Shown piece after piece: positions 1-8,598 of a stretch of 64,000 nucleotides of DNA. The stretch is from positions 1-64,000 of the forward strand of contig NZ_JBHTLM010000012.1 in the NCBI RefSeq assembly GCF_042678945.1, written 5' to 3'. Under the pieces are notes generated by a model. It searched no databases. It was not told where the DNA came from and was given only the letters and a program-made list of their open reading frames with translations. The translations under genes were made by a program, and so were the position numbers. Position 1 is the first letter of the stretch, and each line of letters opens with the position of its first letter. Source of the stretch: Fontibacillus puldeungensis. Its GTDB lineage: Bacteria; Bacillota; Bacilli; Paenibacillales; Paenibacillaceae.

Positions 1-155
1 CCGCACTTCAACAACTCATGAGTTTATTTATCGAAATGTCCCAAGCTAAAACGAAGAAGAACAAAACAGCTGTTTTTTGTCAACTACAGGACTGGATCTC
101 TGGTTTGCCCAGCTATATCAAGGGTTTATTTGGAGATTTGAGCTGCGAAAGTTGA
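1..155 (+). CDS. Transposase C-terminal fragment (runs in from left edge)
   Basis: An open frame enters from the window edge (first complete codon at base 3) and stops at 153-155, giving about 50 residues. The fragment is rich in Lys, Gln and aromatic residues and ends LPSYIKGLFGDLSCES, which resembles the C-terminal tail of IS4-type DDE transposases. The catalytic residues lie outside the window, so the family is a guess. It is the only plus-strand gene at the left side of the array. An insertion sequence therefore probably abuts the first visible cassette, and no repeat core separates the two. Confidence 0.45.
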   Translation, partial: ALQQLMSLFIEMSQAKTKKNKTAVFCQLQDWISGLPSYIKGLFGDLSCES

Positions 156-223
156 GTTAATAATTTTTAATGTCATTTTCTATTTGCTCCGTTCTATCAG
201 AAATGAAAGTCTTGATGGTTATT

Positions 224-646
224 TCAATTGCGTAGGTTTCGTTTAAATTTACTTTTTGTCTCTTTGAGCCTTGTTTCTGCATTATGTTCAATAATTGGAT
301 CAGACCAAGAAAAGCCATCATTCTTGTACCGAGGAATTAAATGCATATGATAATGATGTAAGTCGTTGAATATACCACCATTCTGACAGATGGTAATTCC
401 ATCAGGAGTAAATATATCTTTTATAATTCCAGACATCTTAACTGAGGTTGTCATTATTTCATTCAAAGTTACTTCATCTATCTCTTCTAATTCATGAAAA
501 TGCTTCTTAGGTAGAATTAAAAGATGACCTTCATTGAAAGGCTCGATATCTAACACACAAGCTATATATTCATTCTCATAAACTACCTGTACATCAGGCT
601 CCATGTGATTAGCTATCCTACATCCGAGACAATCCAAATTGCTCAC
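224..646 (-). CDS. HIT family hydrolase
   Basis: A 140-residue histidine-triad protein. The active-site motif HYHMHLIP (His-x-His-x-His) sits near residue 100, preceded by the usual HLLILPKKHFHEL strand-loop around residue 42-54. An N-terminal CxxC-like pair (Cys6, Cys9) resembles the zinc-binding start of many HIT proteins. Such enzymes hydrolyse nucleotide phosphoramidates or dinucleotides in the cytosol; the substrate cannot be told from sequence. Length is normal for the family. It is the leftmost cassette gene, separated from the next gene only by a truncated repeat at 677. Confidence 0.85.
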   Translation of the reverse strand: MSNLDCLGCRIANHMEPDVQVVYENEYIACVLDIEPFNEGHLLILPKKHFHELEEIDEVTLNEIMTTSVKMSGIIKDIFTPDGITICQNGGIFNDLHHYHMHLIPRYKNDGFSWSDPIIEHNAETRLKETKSKFKRNLRN

Positions 647-676
647 CTCGTCTTTTACTGTTTTTCAGAATTTAAG

Positions 677-717
677 CTAACGTTCTTGTATTCACGAACC
701 TAAGAATCTCATAACAA
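677..717. repeat. attC-like repeat 1 (left end only)
   Basis: Only the left core and box remain (GCTAACGTTCTTGTATTCACGAACC). The hairpins and right core are lost before the next stop codon. Confidence 0.65.
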
Positions 718-718
718 T

Positions 719-1114
719 TTAGTAAATCAGTTCACAGTCGTGATGCTCCCAAACATCAAATAAATTTCCATCTAGATCTTCTAATACAAAAAACTTTCCG
801 TACTGACCTTCATCACTTATACTCCCGACTTTCACATCTTCTGATTTTAAATAGGTATGTAAAGATTCAATATCATCAGTGAAAAATGTTACAACCCATC
901 GTTTCTTATTATCGACTTCAAAAACTGCCCTTGTTTCATTATCACTCTGTATTAAATCAAGGATCGGCCTGTTTCCCCTAAACAAACTTAAGTAGCCTTC
1001 CCTCTTGTTTCTGATATTGAACCCAAAATGCTTAACAAACCATTTCGCCGATGTCTCAATATTGGCAACTGGAATAACATTATAAGCAATTCCTAGGATC
1101 CTTCCATTCTCCAT
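719..1114 (-). CDS. VOC (glyoxalase/bleomycin-resistance) family protein
   Basis: 131 residues with the vicinal-oxygen-chelate fold signature. An N-terminal strand (AYNVIPVANIETSAKWF) is followed by FGF, and the C-terminal metal-strand pattern is FFVLEDLDGNLFDVWEH, whose terminal acidic residue normally binds metal. Members are glyoxalases, dioxygenases or drug-binding resistance proteins; which applies here cannot be read. A good ribosome site (GGAGG) lies just upstream of the ATG. It is a single-gene cassette with damaged repeats on both sides. Confidence 0.8.
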   Translation of the reverse strand: MENGRILGIAYNVIPVANIETSAKWFVKHFGFNIRNKREGYLSLFRGNRPILDLIQSDNETRAVFEVDNKKRWVVTFFTDDIESLHTYLKSEDVKVGSISDEGQYGKFFVLEDLDGNLFDVWEHHDCELIY

Positions 1115-1156
1115 GAAATAACCTCCAATATGTTGTTAACATGTTTCATGCTATGT

Positions 1157-1210
1157 TATATAAAGTTCTGGAATTCACGAAACGTCTCAGCCTTAGGTGG
1201 CTCTTATCTC
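1157..1210. repeat. attC-like repeat 2 (family A, truncated)
   Basis: Diverged left core TATAAAG, box GAATTCACG and the first arm of family A P2 (CAGCCTTAGGTGGCTC) are present. The second arm and right half are missing. Confidence 0.6.
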
Positions 1211-1226
1211 GAAATACCTTAATAAT

Positions 1227-1712
1227 CTACCAGTTTTTTATTATCCAATCTTTTATTTCTTTCGCCACTTCTTCTGGTGGTAACATTGAGGTGTCTATGG
1301 TTGGCATGGGTGGATTAAAAGCACGATCTGAGTTTATTAATAACCAGTTTGCAAAGTTCTTATGTTCTTCAATTAAGGTTTCTTCCCATCCTCTGGATCT
1401 TAATCGTTGTTCACGCGTTTGATCATTACAATGCAAATTAATATACAGTATCCTATCAAACTTATCTTTATATTCCGCCGATTCTATATTCTCTGGCACC
1501 ATTGTTCCGCACAAAACTGTACCACGACCGCTTAATGAAATACTATATGCTATTCTCAACCAATTAGCTTTAGCTACTTGCCAATCTATATTATTAATAA
1601 TATCCATATCAAATACATCAAAATCGGGTAGTAATTTGCGCAGCAATGAACTTATAGTAGTTTTTCCTGTTCCACTGGCACCTGTAACAACAAATAAAGG
1701 TAATTTCTTCAT
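1227..1712 (-). CDS. P-loop nucleotide/shikimate-kinase-like protein
   Basis: About 161 residues with a clear Walker A loop GASGTGKTT near the N-terminus, followed by a D-x-D region (DVFDMDI) and a C-terminal lid with arginines (REQRLRSRGW). The organisation is that of small NMP- or shikimate-kinase-like AAA proteins; the substrate is unknown. The ATG at 1712 is preferred over an upstream GTG because an AAGAGGTG ribosome site lies at the right distance from it. It is the last ordinary cassette before the foreign-looking stretch 1.72-3.7 kb. Confidence 0.75.
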   Translation of the reverse strand: MKKLPLFVVTGASGTGKTTISSLLRKLLPDFDVFDMDIINNIDWQVAKANWLRIAYSISLSGRGTVLCGTMVPENIESAEYKDKFDRILYINLHCNDQTREQRLRSRGWEETLIEEHKNFANWLLINSDRAFNPPMPTIDTSMLPPEEVAKEIKDWIIKNW

Positions 1713-1721
1713 ACACTTCAC

Positions 1722-1991
1722 CTCTTATAAATAGTTGTTTTAAGGCAACTAAGATCCGGCTCGGAAAAGCGGTAGCCGTTGACGATAACTGTCTGCAGAG
1801 CCTTTATAGCTTTGTAGACGATGCCATGTTTGAAACCGCGTTTTTTCACACGAAGCCCCACACCGCTGTCCACTTTGAAAAGCTGTAGAGATTTCGACCG
1901 CCCCTACTGGAGTGCGAGATTGATACAAATTGGAAGACCTTAATTTTGTTCTTTTCAGGGGGTGCAAAACTGCCGAGGGGGGTGCAAGCCC
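1722..1991. other. Unassigned stretch, probably gene remnants of foreign DNA
   Basis: No repeat core lies here. The stretch is richer in G and C than the cassettes. Several short minus-strand frames are open: one of 72 codons at 1749-1967, and another encoding a basic peptide with VKKRGFKHGIVYKAIKAL. Neither has a ribosome site I would trust, and neither matches a family I recognise. The stretch directly precedes the GNAT/ParB-like gene and probably arrived with it. Confidence 0.4.
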
Positions 1992-2978
1992 TCAAAGAGT
2001 CATTTCCATACAGCGTTTTCTCCAAAGACGCTCATAATCTTTATGTGGAACAATCCTCTTTGAAAGGTCAATCGGGTTTATGATACCTTCATCTTTGCAC
2101 CAGCATACATCAATCTCATAAGAACGCATGTCAAGATCATCTTCATCCCAATATACGGGAACACTATCCCATCCGGCGAGGTGAGCGGCAACGGCTCGGG
2201 TATGCCCATCAGTCATTAAGATTCTGCCGTCAAACCGTTTTACTGGAATGGGGTCGAAATTCTCCATATCATCAGGAGTAAACCACTCCCTGACAAGCCT
2301 CAGTTTGCCCTCGCTTATGTATAGTTGACTCGGCTGAAGCTCCGTAAGGGGGAAGGTAAATTGTTGATCTGCCGGAACCTTGACCCTGCGGCGTTCTATG
2401 AACTCCTGTCGTGTGAGGCGGTAGTGGTATTGCCACTGGCCTTTTTGTGGTTGTGGTTCCAACGGTTCTTCCAAAACCCGTGTAAACCCGTGCTTCTCCC
2501 ACATGCGCTGTGAGCGGATGTTATAATCTTCGCAGAAACAATGCAAAACGTCTACATATTCGCCGCAGAACGCGAAGTCTACTATCATACCGATGAACTG
2601 TGTACCGATTCCCTTGTTCCAGTAAGCTTTCTCCCCGATGGACATATCAATCCTGCGGACGTCAAGGGTTTCGGGGTACATGGCTTTCACATCCGGCAGA
2701 TTCATCTTTTGTAGCCAGCACTCGCCGATGGGTATATTATTTACCTCAATCAAGAAACAAAATGCATTTTGCGAAACTCCACCGTATATCTGATGTACCG
2801 TGTCCGCACCGTATGAAAGGTTGGTGCCCGCTGTACCTCCTTCAGTCCAGTATAACACCTCCGGGTCGGCACACCATTTGTACAACAGCGGCAGATGCTC
2901 GTCGCACAGCGGAAGCAGGACAATATCAACGTCGTTGCCGCCGTACAGGGTAATGTCGTGAGTTTTTATGATACTCAT
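1992..2978 (-). CDS. Fused GNAT acetyltransferase and ParB/sulfiredoxin-like domain protein
   Basis: 328 residues in two parts. Residues 1-195 form a GNAT domain resembling aminoglycoside 6'-N-acetyltransferases: LLYKWCADPEVLYWTEG, an acetyl-CoA loop around KAYWNKGIGTQFIG, and a C-terminal NIRSQRMWEKHGF. Residues 205-328 contain a ParB/Srx-like fold with ILMTDGHTRAVAAHLAGW, close to the GxxRxxA nucleotide-binding motif, plus a conserved YISEGKL segment. The joint function is unknown; modification of an antibiotic or small molecule is possible but not shown. The gene is GC-richer than the cassettes, overlaps the next gene by 4 bp and is not bounded by repeats, suggesting transfer from another Firmicute. 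Confidence 0.7.
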   Translation of the reverse strand: MSIIKTHDITLYGGNDVDIVLLPLCDEHLPLLYKWCADPEVLYWTEGGTAGTNLSYGADTVHQIYGGVSQNAFCFLIEVNNIPIGECWLQKMNLPDVKAMYPETLDVRRIDMSIGEKAYWNKGIGTQFIGMIVDFAFCGEYVDVLHCFCEDYNIRSQRMWEKHGFTRVLEEPLEPQPQKGQWQYHYRLTRQEFIERRRVKVPADQQFTFPLTELQPSQLYISEGKLRLVREWFTPDDMENFDPIPVKRFDGRILMTDGHTRAVAAHLAGWDSVPVYWDEDDLDMRSYEIDVCWCKDEGIINPIDLSKRIVPHKDYERLWRKRCMEMTL

Positions 2979-3682
2979 TTATATCTCTCCTTCCGTGCGG
3001 AAAACCCTATCCATTGTGGCAAAGCCGCAAAGGGGTTACGTTTCCAGTCGAATTTCTTATAATCGTCTGCTTCGGCTTCCACAAGCGTTTTATACCACCA
3101 GCAGTCGAAAGAGCCCAACTGAGAATGAAATTCCTCTATGTGCTTGATTAATAGCCCTGCGTCAAGCATTGCATTTACCAAATCCATGATGCGCCAAGAA
3201 TAAGTCGGAACTTCACCAAATGGGCCGGTGTCTTCATACAGCTTCTTAACCTGAAACTGCATTTTATCAGCGGCATCACTGTCGAACGGTCGGATAAACG
3301 GATGTGTCTCGAACATGATGTAGCTTCCCCCAGGCTTCAGAACACGGGAAAAATTATGGTACATGGCGGCAAGGTCGTTAATCCACACATGCACACCGTT
3401 TGATGTGTAGACAAGGTCATATTCACCGTCTTTGATATGTTCAAGCGTCATGCTGTCGTCGCATATAAATTCGATATCCCAGCCTGATGCGTGATAAGAC
3501 AGCCTCGACATATTCTGGACAAAGGATAAGTCGCTTGCCAACCCTGATAATCTCCCCTCGCCTGACGTCCTTGTGGATGAAATCATTGACAAGTATTCAT
3601 GAACTGAGGGAACAGCTGTGTTAAATTTTGTTTTTCCTCGCATCAAATCGTTACATAAATTCAAACACCAACTAAACACCAA
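2975..3682 (-). pseudogene. SAM-dependent methyltransferase, N-terminally damaged
   Basis: The C-terminal two thirds are a normal class I methyltransferase: DLVYTSNGVHVWINDL, then YHNFSRVLKPGGSYIMFETHPF (motif VI-like), then a tail common in small-molecule methyltransferases. The SAM-binding glycine-rich motif I (D/E-x-GxGxG) is missing. Where it should stand the frame reads SSTRTSGEGRLSGLAS, and the start MVFSWCLNL lacks a ribosome site. This looks like an internal deletion or frameshift that removed motif I. The stop overlaps the start of the GNAT fusion gene by 4 bp, so the two formed an operon in their source. Confidence 0.6.
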
Positions 3683-3733
3683 GGGCTTCGTTACAGCGCT
3701 GAAAAGTCCTGTAGTATCGGGCTTTCCGCTGTA

Positions 3734-4159
3734 TCAAAGTCTTTTTTTTTCAAAAATCTTATCCTTACTCATCTTAACTTGTTCTATCATATGACCAATA
3801 TTACCTTCACCTGCAAACAATGACATATCGAAAAAGTCTTTATTTAGATCGGACCAGTATAATTCATTTTCATCCCCGAAGACCTCTACATCATGATCTA
3901 ACTGGCCAACATAAACTTCCACGTAACATTCATGAATATAGTATTTGAAGTCCATTAAATGATATAGAATTACATCTTTATTTGATATGTTAGTCTCTTC
4001 AAGTAATTCTCTATAAGCTGCCATAATGCCCGTTTCTCCGCGTTCAATCTTACCACCGACAAGATTACTTAAACCTTTATATGGATCCCTTGATCGCTTA
4101 CACATAAGTAATTTATCCATATCTTTGTTGTAAATCATGAGCACATTATAGCCTTGCAC
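3734..4159 (-). CDS. Nudix hydrolase
   Basis: The Nudix box reads GGKIERGETGIMAAYRELLEE followed by TNI. The Gx5Ex7REUxEE core is intact, but the usual following Gly is Asn. Such proteins hydrolyse nucleoside diphosphates linked to another moiety, here unknown. I place the start at the GTG at 4159 because AAAAGGGGGG lies just upstream. An ATG at 4258 in the same frame would add 33 residues with no ribosome site. About 141 residues then remain, a normal Nudix size. Confidence 0.75.
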   Translation of the reverse strand: MQGYNVLMIYNKDMDKLLMCKRSRDPYKGLSNLVGGKIERGETGIMAAYRELLEETNISNKDVILYHLMDFKYYIHECYVEVYVGQLDHDVEVFGDENELYWSDLNKDFFDMSLFAGEGNIGHMIEQVKMSKDKIFEKKRL

Positions 4160-4289
4160 TTTATGATCCCCCCTTTTAAGATCATTCAATATTGTCTGCT
4201 TGTTATTTAATATATTGTGCTGTTTTCCAATGTCGTTTTTGTATTTTGCAAACCCCACAGCTATAAGTGAGCAATGATTGGCATAAGAC

Positions 4290-4392
4290 TAAGGCATGCA
4301 GGTCCGATCGCCTTTTTCCACTTCCAGGCTTCATAACTTCTGGGATCCAGGGAGACTTAGGGTACGTAGCGTGAATACAACGTTTTACGACG
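4290..4392. repeat. attC-like repeat 3 (diverged, right half)
   Basis: The right end AGCGTGAATACAACGTTTTACG is clear. The inner hairpins are diverged and the left core is not recognisable. Confidence 0.45.
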
Positions 4393-4412
4393 TAATGGCT
4401 TTCAACGGATTC

Positions 4413-4883
4413 TCATTCAAAAATTGCTCTTTCATTTCTGTCCTTTATAAAGATTTCTTTGGGATAGGGATTAGCTATTGGGGGGATTTCATCTTCGTTG
4501 AAGTATTTTAGTTCTTTGATTTCATCATTATCAGGAGTCAATTCTCCTCCTATACATATACATTCAAATACAATTGTTAAATACTCGACCTTATGACCAT
4601 TTTTATATGTAAATCTATGTTTCTCTCCCCCAAAAACACCTATTAATCGTTCTGGTCGAACGATTAAACCTGTCTCTTCTAAAACTTCTCGGCAAACCGC
4701 TTCGGAAGGTGTTTCTCCAATTTCTATAGCTCCAGCGATCAACCCCCAATTATCCTCACTATGTTTTCTCCCAAAGAGTATTTCATTGTTTTCATTTCGA
4801 ATAACTCCAACAACCGCAGGCATAAATATCAATTCAGATCCAAATTTGTTTCTTAGGTTTGCATAATATTCTGACATTCCCAT
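4413..4883 (-). CDS. Nudix hydrolase
   Basis: 156 residues. The Nudix box GAIEIGETPSEAVCREVLEE followed by TGL is a full consensus. The N-terminal helix MGMSEYYANLRNKFGSELIFMPAV is typical of the ADP-ribose/RNA 5'-pyrophosphohydrolase-like group found in Gram-positive accessory regions. GGAGG lies 8 nt before the ATG. Its stop falls very close to the neighbouring repeat. Substrate not determinable. Confidence 0.88.
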   Translation of the reverse strand: MGMSEYYANLRNKFGSELIFMPAVVGVIRNENNEILFGRKHSEDNWGLIAGAIEIGETPSEAVCREVLEETGLIVRPERLIGVFGGEKHRFTYKNGHKVEYLTIVFECICIGGELTPDNDEIKELKYFNEDEIPPIANPYPKEIFIKDRNERAIFE

Positions 4884-4931
4884 TTGAATAGACCTCCTTT
4901 ATGTTTGATCTTATTTTTAGGAATTATCCCG

Positions 4932-5088
4932 TCTAACAATGTTGCATTCACGACGCCTCATTGGCTAAAAGCCACCAAGCCAGGTATCTCCCACTCTTAG
5001 TCGTCCGGTGAATCTGCTCCCCGAAACTTCTCTTCCTTGCCAATGGTGGTCTTGCCGATCAGCTGCGTCCGTTGAATGCGATATTAGA
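4932..5088. repeat. attC-like repeat 4 (complete, diverged P2)
   Basis: Left GTCTAAC ... GCATTCACGACG; right GTTGAATGCGATATTAGATG. P3 arms GTCCGG and GGTGGTC are weaker than usual. Confidence 0.75.
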
Positions 5089-5126
5089 TGATGCTAGCTC
5101 CTTCTTTGAGCTTAATTCTAATTAAT

Positions 5127-5642
5127 TTATATTTTTTCCTTTACATTGTATTCATACTGTATAAGTTGATCGTTCTTACCTAAATATTCTTCCATTCCAT
5201 TTCTACTTATTTCCTTGTATCCTATCTTCTCTAGCATTCTTCTAGATCGAGTATTTGATTCATGTGTTTCCGCATAATAAGTTGTTATCCCTAGATTTAT
5301 TGAACCATAACTCATCATACAAATAGCAGCTTGATATCCAATCCCTTTCCCCCATAATGTAGTTTCACCAATGGCTATACCCAATTCAGCAGTTTTGTCT
5401 TTTATACAGGCTAAATCAACGTAGCCAATTAATCCCTTATTAGCATTAGCCTCAATTCCCATTCGAATAAAATCGTCTGGAGGTGTGTTTACATATCTAG
5501 CCCACCAGTTATATATTTCTTCAGAACTTCTATTTTTTACCCATCCATTAGCAGAGCAAAAAATGTCATTCTTGCTCCAGGATAATACTGAATTACAGTC
5601 TTTCATTGTTATCATTCTTAGAATTATTGAAGTAGTAATGAT
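5127..5642 (-). CDS. GNAT family N-acetyltransferase
   Basis: About 171 residues of RimJ/RimL-like GNAT. N-terminal strand IILRMITMKDCNSVLSW, acetyl-CoA loop around TTLWGKGIGYQA, and C-terminal NTRSRRMLEKIGYKEI. The start is uncertain. The first ATG in frame is at 5615 and would cut into the first strand. A good AAAGGAAG site instead precedes an ATC codon at 5642, suggesting a non-AUG start or a mutated ATG. The frame is open further upstream only because it reads through the repeat at 5703, so those codons are not considered coding. Confidence 0.75.
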   Translation of the reverse strand: MITTSIILRMITMKDCNSVLSWSKNDIFCSANGWVKNRSSEEIYNWWARYVNTPPDDFIRMGIEANANKGLIGYVDLACIKDKTAELGIAIGETTLWGKGIGYQAAICMMSYGSINLGITTYYAETHESNTRSRRMLEKIGYKEISRNGMEEYLGKNDQLIQYEYNVKEKI

Positions 5643-5702
5643 GCTTCTTCCTTTCAAAATCTTTGGTTGGTTTGCTTTAGTATATATAATTGCGGAGATT
5701 CT

Positions 5703-5865
5703 AATAACGTTTCCGCATTCACGCTGAAACAGAACCTTAAATTTTGTATAGGAACCGCTGCCGCTTGCGGCAGTTAAACGGTTGAATGTGTTCGGTGAAT
5801 GCTTCCCAGAAGTGCCTCTTCCTGACAAAGAAGAGCTTGCCGATCAGTTTAAATGCGATGTTACC
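5703..5865. repeat. attC-like repeat 5 (complete)
   Basis: Left AATAACGTTTCCGCATTCACG; right AAATGCGATGTTACC. The right box has lost CGTG. The inner P2 contains CGCTGCCGCTTGCGGCAG. Confidence 0.7.
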
Positions 5866-5892
5866 AAATGTTAGGTTCTTTCAATGAGATGC

Positions 5893-6576
5893 CTACAAAT
5901 GTTTCCACCAAATGCCTGCGCACTCTGGTACTATAGACCATTGATTCTGAATTATTTTATCTATTAATTCCTGCCCAAAGAAAAATTCTGTGTTCTTTAT
6001 TGCATCATCTACACTCTCAAAAATATAATCAGTTCTCACCCATCGATGATCAAAACCGTATTTATCTTGTAATAATGCATAATACGAAGTCAAAAACTCA
6101 GGTGGATTTGGCGTTTCATATCCCGTTCCCATCGTCTCAAATATGATTATGCTTCCATTCGGTTTTAGAACTCGTTGTAGCTCTGTAATTATTAGATCAA
6201 GATTCTGTTCCCAGCCACTTTCATATGTATTTGTTAAGTAGCTTATACTCCACCCAGATACTACTAAATCAATTGATGCCTCAGGTACTGGCAACTCCCT
6301 ATGATCCGACACTACAGTTTTCCAATTCAATGAATAGTTATTACTCATTAGTTTCTTCTCTAATACTTCCAACATCGGACGTGAAATATCAGTACAAATA
6401 AGCGATTTTGCCAGCGGAGCAATCACAGTAGATAGTCTTCCTGAGCCCGCCCCTAAATCTAATACATCCAAATATTTAAATGGTCTAATTTCATTGATTA
6501 TGTCAGCTAAATTGGGTTGACGACTAATCATAGCATCGTACAATTCTGATTGGTTTAGGTAAACATTATTTGACAT
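5893..6576 (-). CDS. Class I SAM-dependent methyltransferase
   Basis: 227 residues. Motif I VLDLGAGSGRLS is intact, then a downstream acidic strand (ICTDIS), motif DLVVSGWSISYL and ELQRVLKPNGSIIIFET. Resembles the UbiE/small-molecule methyltransferase group; substrate unknown. ATG at 6576 follows GAGGTG by 8 nt; a TTG one codon upstream is less likely. Single-gene cassette between repeats 5 and 6. Confidence 0.85.
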   Translation of the reverse strand: MSNNVYLNQSELYDAMISRQPNLADIINEIRPFKYLDVLDLGAGSGRLSTVIAPLAKSLICTDISRPMLEVLEKKLMSNNYSLNWKTVVSDHRELPVPEASIDLVVSGWSISYLTNTYESGWEQNLDLIITELQRVLKPNGSIIIFETMGTGYETPNPPEFLTSYYALLQDKYGFDHRWVRTDYIFESVDDAIKNTEFFFGQELIDKIIQNQWSIVPECAGIWWKHL

Positions 6577-6657
6577 CAAAACAACACCTCACTTGTAATG
6601 TTATTGCTTTGTTTCGTTTCCCATGATTAACCCCTCACAAAACTCACACTGATTTCT

Positions 6658-6712
6658 GATAACGTTTCCATTTTCGGATGTGTCCCGGCAATCACTTTTT
6701 CGACTATCTAAC
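6658..6712. repeat. attC-like repeat 6 (truncated)
   Basis: Left flank and core CTGATAACGTTTCC, then a jump directly into P3 sequence (GTGTCCCGGCAA). P2 and the right half are deleted. Confidence 0.6.
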
Positions 6713-6802
6713 ACCTATGTCTCTTTAATTTTAGCCACATTCAAATGGTTCTTCATTAATCTTTTGTCTTTAAACTTTACGGTACACATAATGCTTCTTG
6801 TC

Positions 6803-7141
6803 TTACAAACCTGACCGTTTGATTTCCGCAATTGCATCGGGGCTAAGTGAAACCACTGTTTTTAAGCTTGTACAGATCCGTTCGATAATGTCCATTCGCC
6901 GTCCATTTCTCCAAGCCTCACTTTTGTAGAATGAATCTAAGGTTAAGTTCAGATGGACTAAGCTTTCAAAAGACCGTATCAAGTAGTACGCATTAGGGTC
7001 GTGAAGAGAATTGCCATAAGCAACAATGTCAATACCATTTTTAATATGCAACGGAACACTCATTTCTTTCATGATTCTATGAAATTCAACACCCGTCCCA
7101 GGCTTCAATGTTTACAGAAGAATCTCGATTATTCTATTCAT
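6803..7141 (-). pseudogene. NIPSNAP/ABM-type small protein with a nonsense codon
   Basis: The frame encodes a ferredoxin-like alpha/beta barrel protein of the NIPSNAP or antibiotic-biosynthesis-monooxygenase type: TLKPGTGVEFHRIMKE, NAYYLIRSFESLVHL, YKSEAWRNG. The natural start is the ATG at 7141, preceded by a good GAAGGAG site. Codon 10 (7112-7114) is TAA, exactly where a residue between ILL and TLKPGTG is expected. Unless translation restarts at a TTG two codons later, the gene is dead. No other damage is seen, so the mutation is recent or a base-call error. Confidence 0.6.
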
Positions 7142-7280
7142 ATTAGGCTCCTTCGAATCTTTAGATTTGGCTATACTTTTTTGCGCATTTAGGCTTTAGT
7201 CACTTGAATTCGTTTAGTCGGATACTTCTTTCTGATCTGATAAGCTCTCTAGACTAGATGATTTACCATTTGTATAAGAA

Positions 7281-7430
7281 AACCGAGTGTGGTAAACACT
7301 CGGCTATACGTTGACTTGGATGGGGAAGGATCATGATCGTTATTGCATCTTTCAACTCTACAGATTCACTTCCTATCGAAGGGAAGCCATACCACCCAAA
7401 ATTCAATTACACTTCCTTATTCTACCACAT
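7281..7430 (-). pseudogene. Decayed type I toxin-antitoxin module
   Basis: Closely resembles the two modules at 29.0-29.3 and 29.7-30.0 kb. It keeps the hairpin ACCGAGTG...CACTCGG, the GACTTGGATGGGG segment, the start region of the toxin (codons for KDAITIM) and the GAAGGGAAGCC ribosome-site region. The initiation codon is lost, and an internal deletion has removed the last two thirds of the toxin and the 3' end of the antisense RNA. Confidence 0.65.
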
Positions 7431-7519
7431 CATTCCAATAAATATTAGAATGTTTGTTCGTGTATACCGGGAAATCCATCCCGGGGACCTGTGACGTATG
7501 GCCCGATATGCCTCGGATG

Positions 7520-8452
7520 TCATGTAGTTAATTCTATTTGACACTGATCCTTCCATTTTAATAACCAATCAAGTTGATTATTAATAAAGTTTTCATCAAC
7601 ACAATCAAGTCCATAAATCTCAATTATGGTAGCCTGGAGCTGATAGTGCATGATAGAAACTAAATCATCAAATGCAAACAATTCACTTTCTGAAAGAGTT
7701 TGGTACTGTAAATAACCAGTTAAAAATCTCTTGAAAATCTTTCTAGTTTCTTTATATCCATTATCATCATAACTGAAATAGTCCGTACAATTACACACCA
7801 TCATTATGTCATACATAGGAAAAGCTCTACATGAAGTATCAAAATCTAAAAGATACATATTCCCTTCTGGGGTTTGATGAATGTTTCCGCGATTAAGATC
7901 ACCATGACAATAACCATACGGAAGACTCTTGACCTTTTCCCATAATAAATCTCCATACTCTATATATGTTTTCAGCTTTTCCTCTGGGTACTTTTTTCTC
8001 CTTAGTATTTCTATATATCTATCAACAAAAAAGTATTTGTTACGAGATATCAAATGGCCAGGGTAATTCTGCATAATACTGTGAAATTCCCCTACTAAAC
8101 AACCAATCTTTTCTGCATCCTTATTCATATCAGGTTCTTGACCATCAATATATTCATATAAAATATAGAGGTGTTTCCCATTATCATGATCTACACTAAT
8201 ATATGGAGTTTCGTATTTAGTAAAAATAATTTGTGGTACAGGAAAATGATTGTTATACAAAAATAAATGAATATCAACTGACTGCAGAGCAGTATCCAAA
8301 AATTCCGGTCGAATTATTCTTAGAAAAAAACGTTTACTGTTTGAATAAACATTATATGATAGACTACCGCCATCACGGGTGAAAATGATCTCATCAAATT
8401 TAGTGGAATAGTTATTATTAATTTCACTTAGTATTCGAGCATCATTGATCAT
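7520..8452 (-). CDS. Aminoglycoside phosphotransferase-like kinase (APH/homoserine kinase fold)
   Basis: About 310 residues of the APH/choline-kinase superfamily. The Brenner motif HGDLNRGNIH is near residue 190 and the metal motif LLDFDTS about 15 residues later. The N-terminal lobe has the nucleotide strand FFLRIIRPEF. Family members phosphorylate antibiotics, homoserine, choline or other hydroxylated small molecules; sequence alone does not choose. ATG 8452 is preferred over an upstream one because AAGGAGGG lies 9 nt before it. Cassette gene bounded on the right by repeat 7. Confidence 0.82.
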   Translation of the reverse strand: MINDARILSEINNNYSTKFDEIIFTRDGGSLSYNVYSNSKRFFLRIIRPEFLDTALQSVDIHLFLYNNHFPVPQIIFTKYETPYISVDHDNGKHLYILYEYIDGQEPDMNKDAEKIGCLVGEFHSIMQNYPGHLISRNKYFFVDRYIEILRRKKYPEEKLKTYIEYGDLLWEKVKSLPYGYCHGDLNRGNIHQTPEGNMYLLDFDTSCRAFPMYDIMMVCNCTDYFSYDDNGYKETRKIFKRFLTGYLQYQTLSESELFAFDDLVSIMHYQLQATIIEIYGLDCVDENFINNQLDWLLKWKDQCQIELTT

Positions 8453-8490
8453 AGAAATACAACCCTCCTTGTAATTTTCGCTGATTTCCG

Positions 8491-8580
8491 ATAACGTTCT
8501 CGTATCTACCAACCCGAAAGGCCCAAGGCGCGTATGCGCCGGGTGGCTTAGCCACTTCAGCCTTCAGGGTTGTGAACTGA
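8491..8580. repeat. attC-like repeat 7 (family D, right half missing)
   Basis: Flank CGCTGATTTCCGATAACG and P2 (CCCGAAAGGCCCAAGGCGCG) are present. The sequence breaks off after CAGGGTTGTGAACTGA. Confidence 0.65.
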
Positions 8581-8598
8581 AAGTTTACAGAAGTTACT

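Noticed and set aside
5643..5828. N-terminal extension of the GNAT ORF and many plus-strand ORFs in the array
   Set aside because: They are translations of repeat sequence, without ribosome sites, and similar peptides recur wherever the same repeat family occurs.
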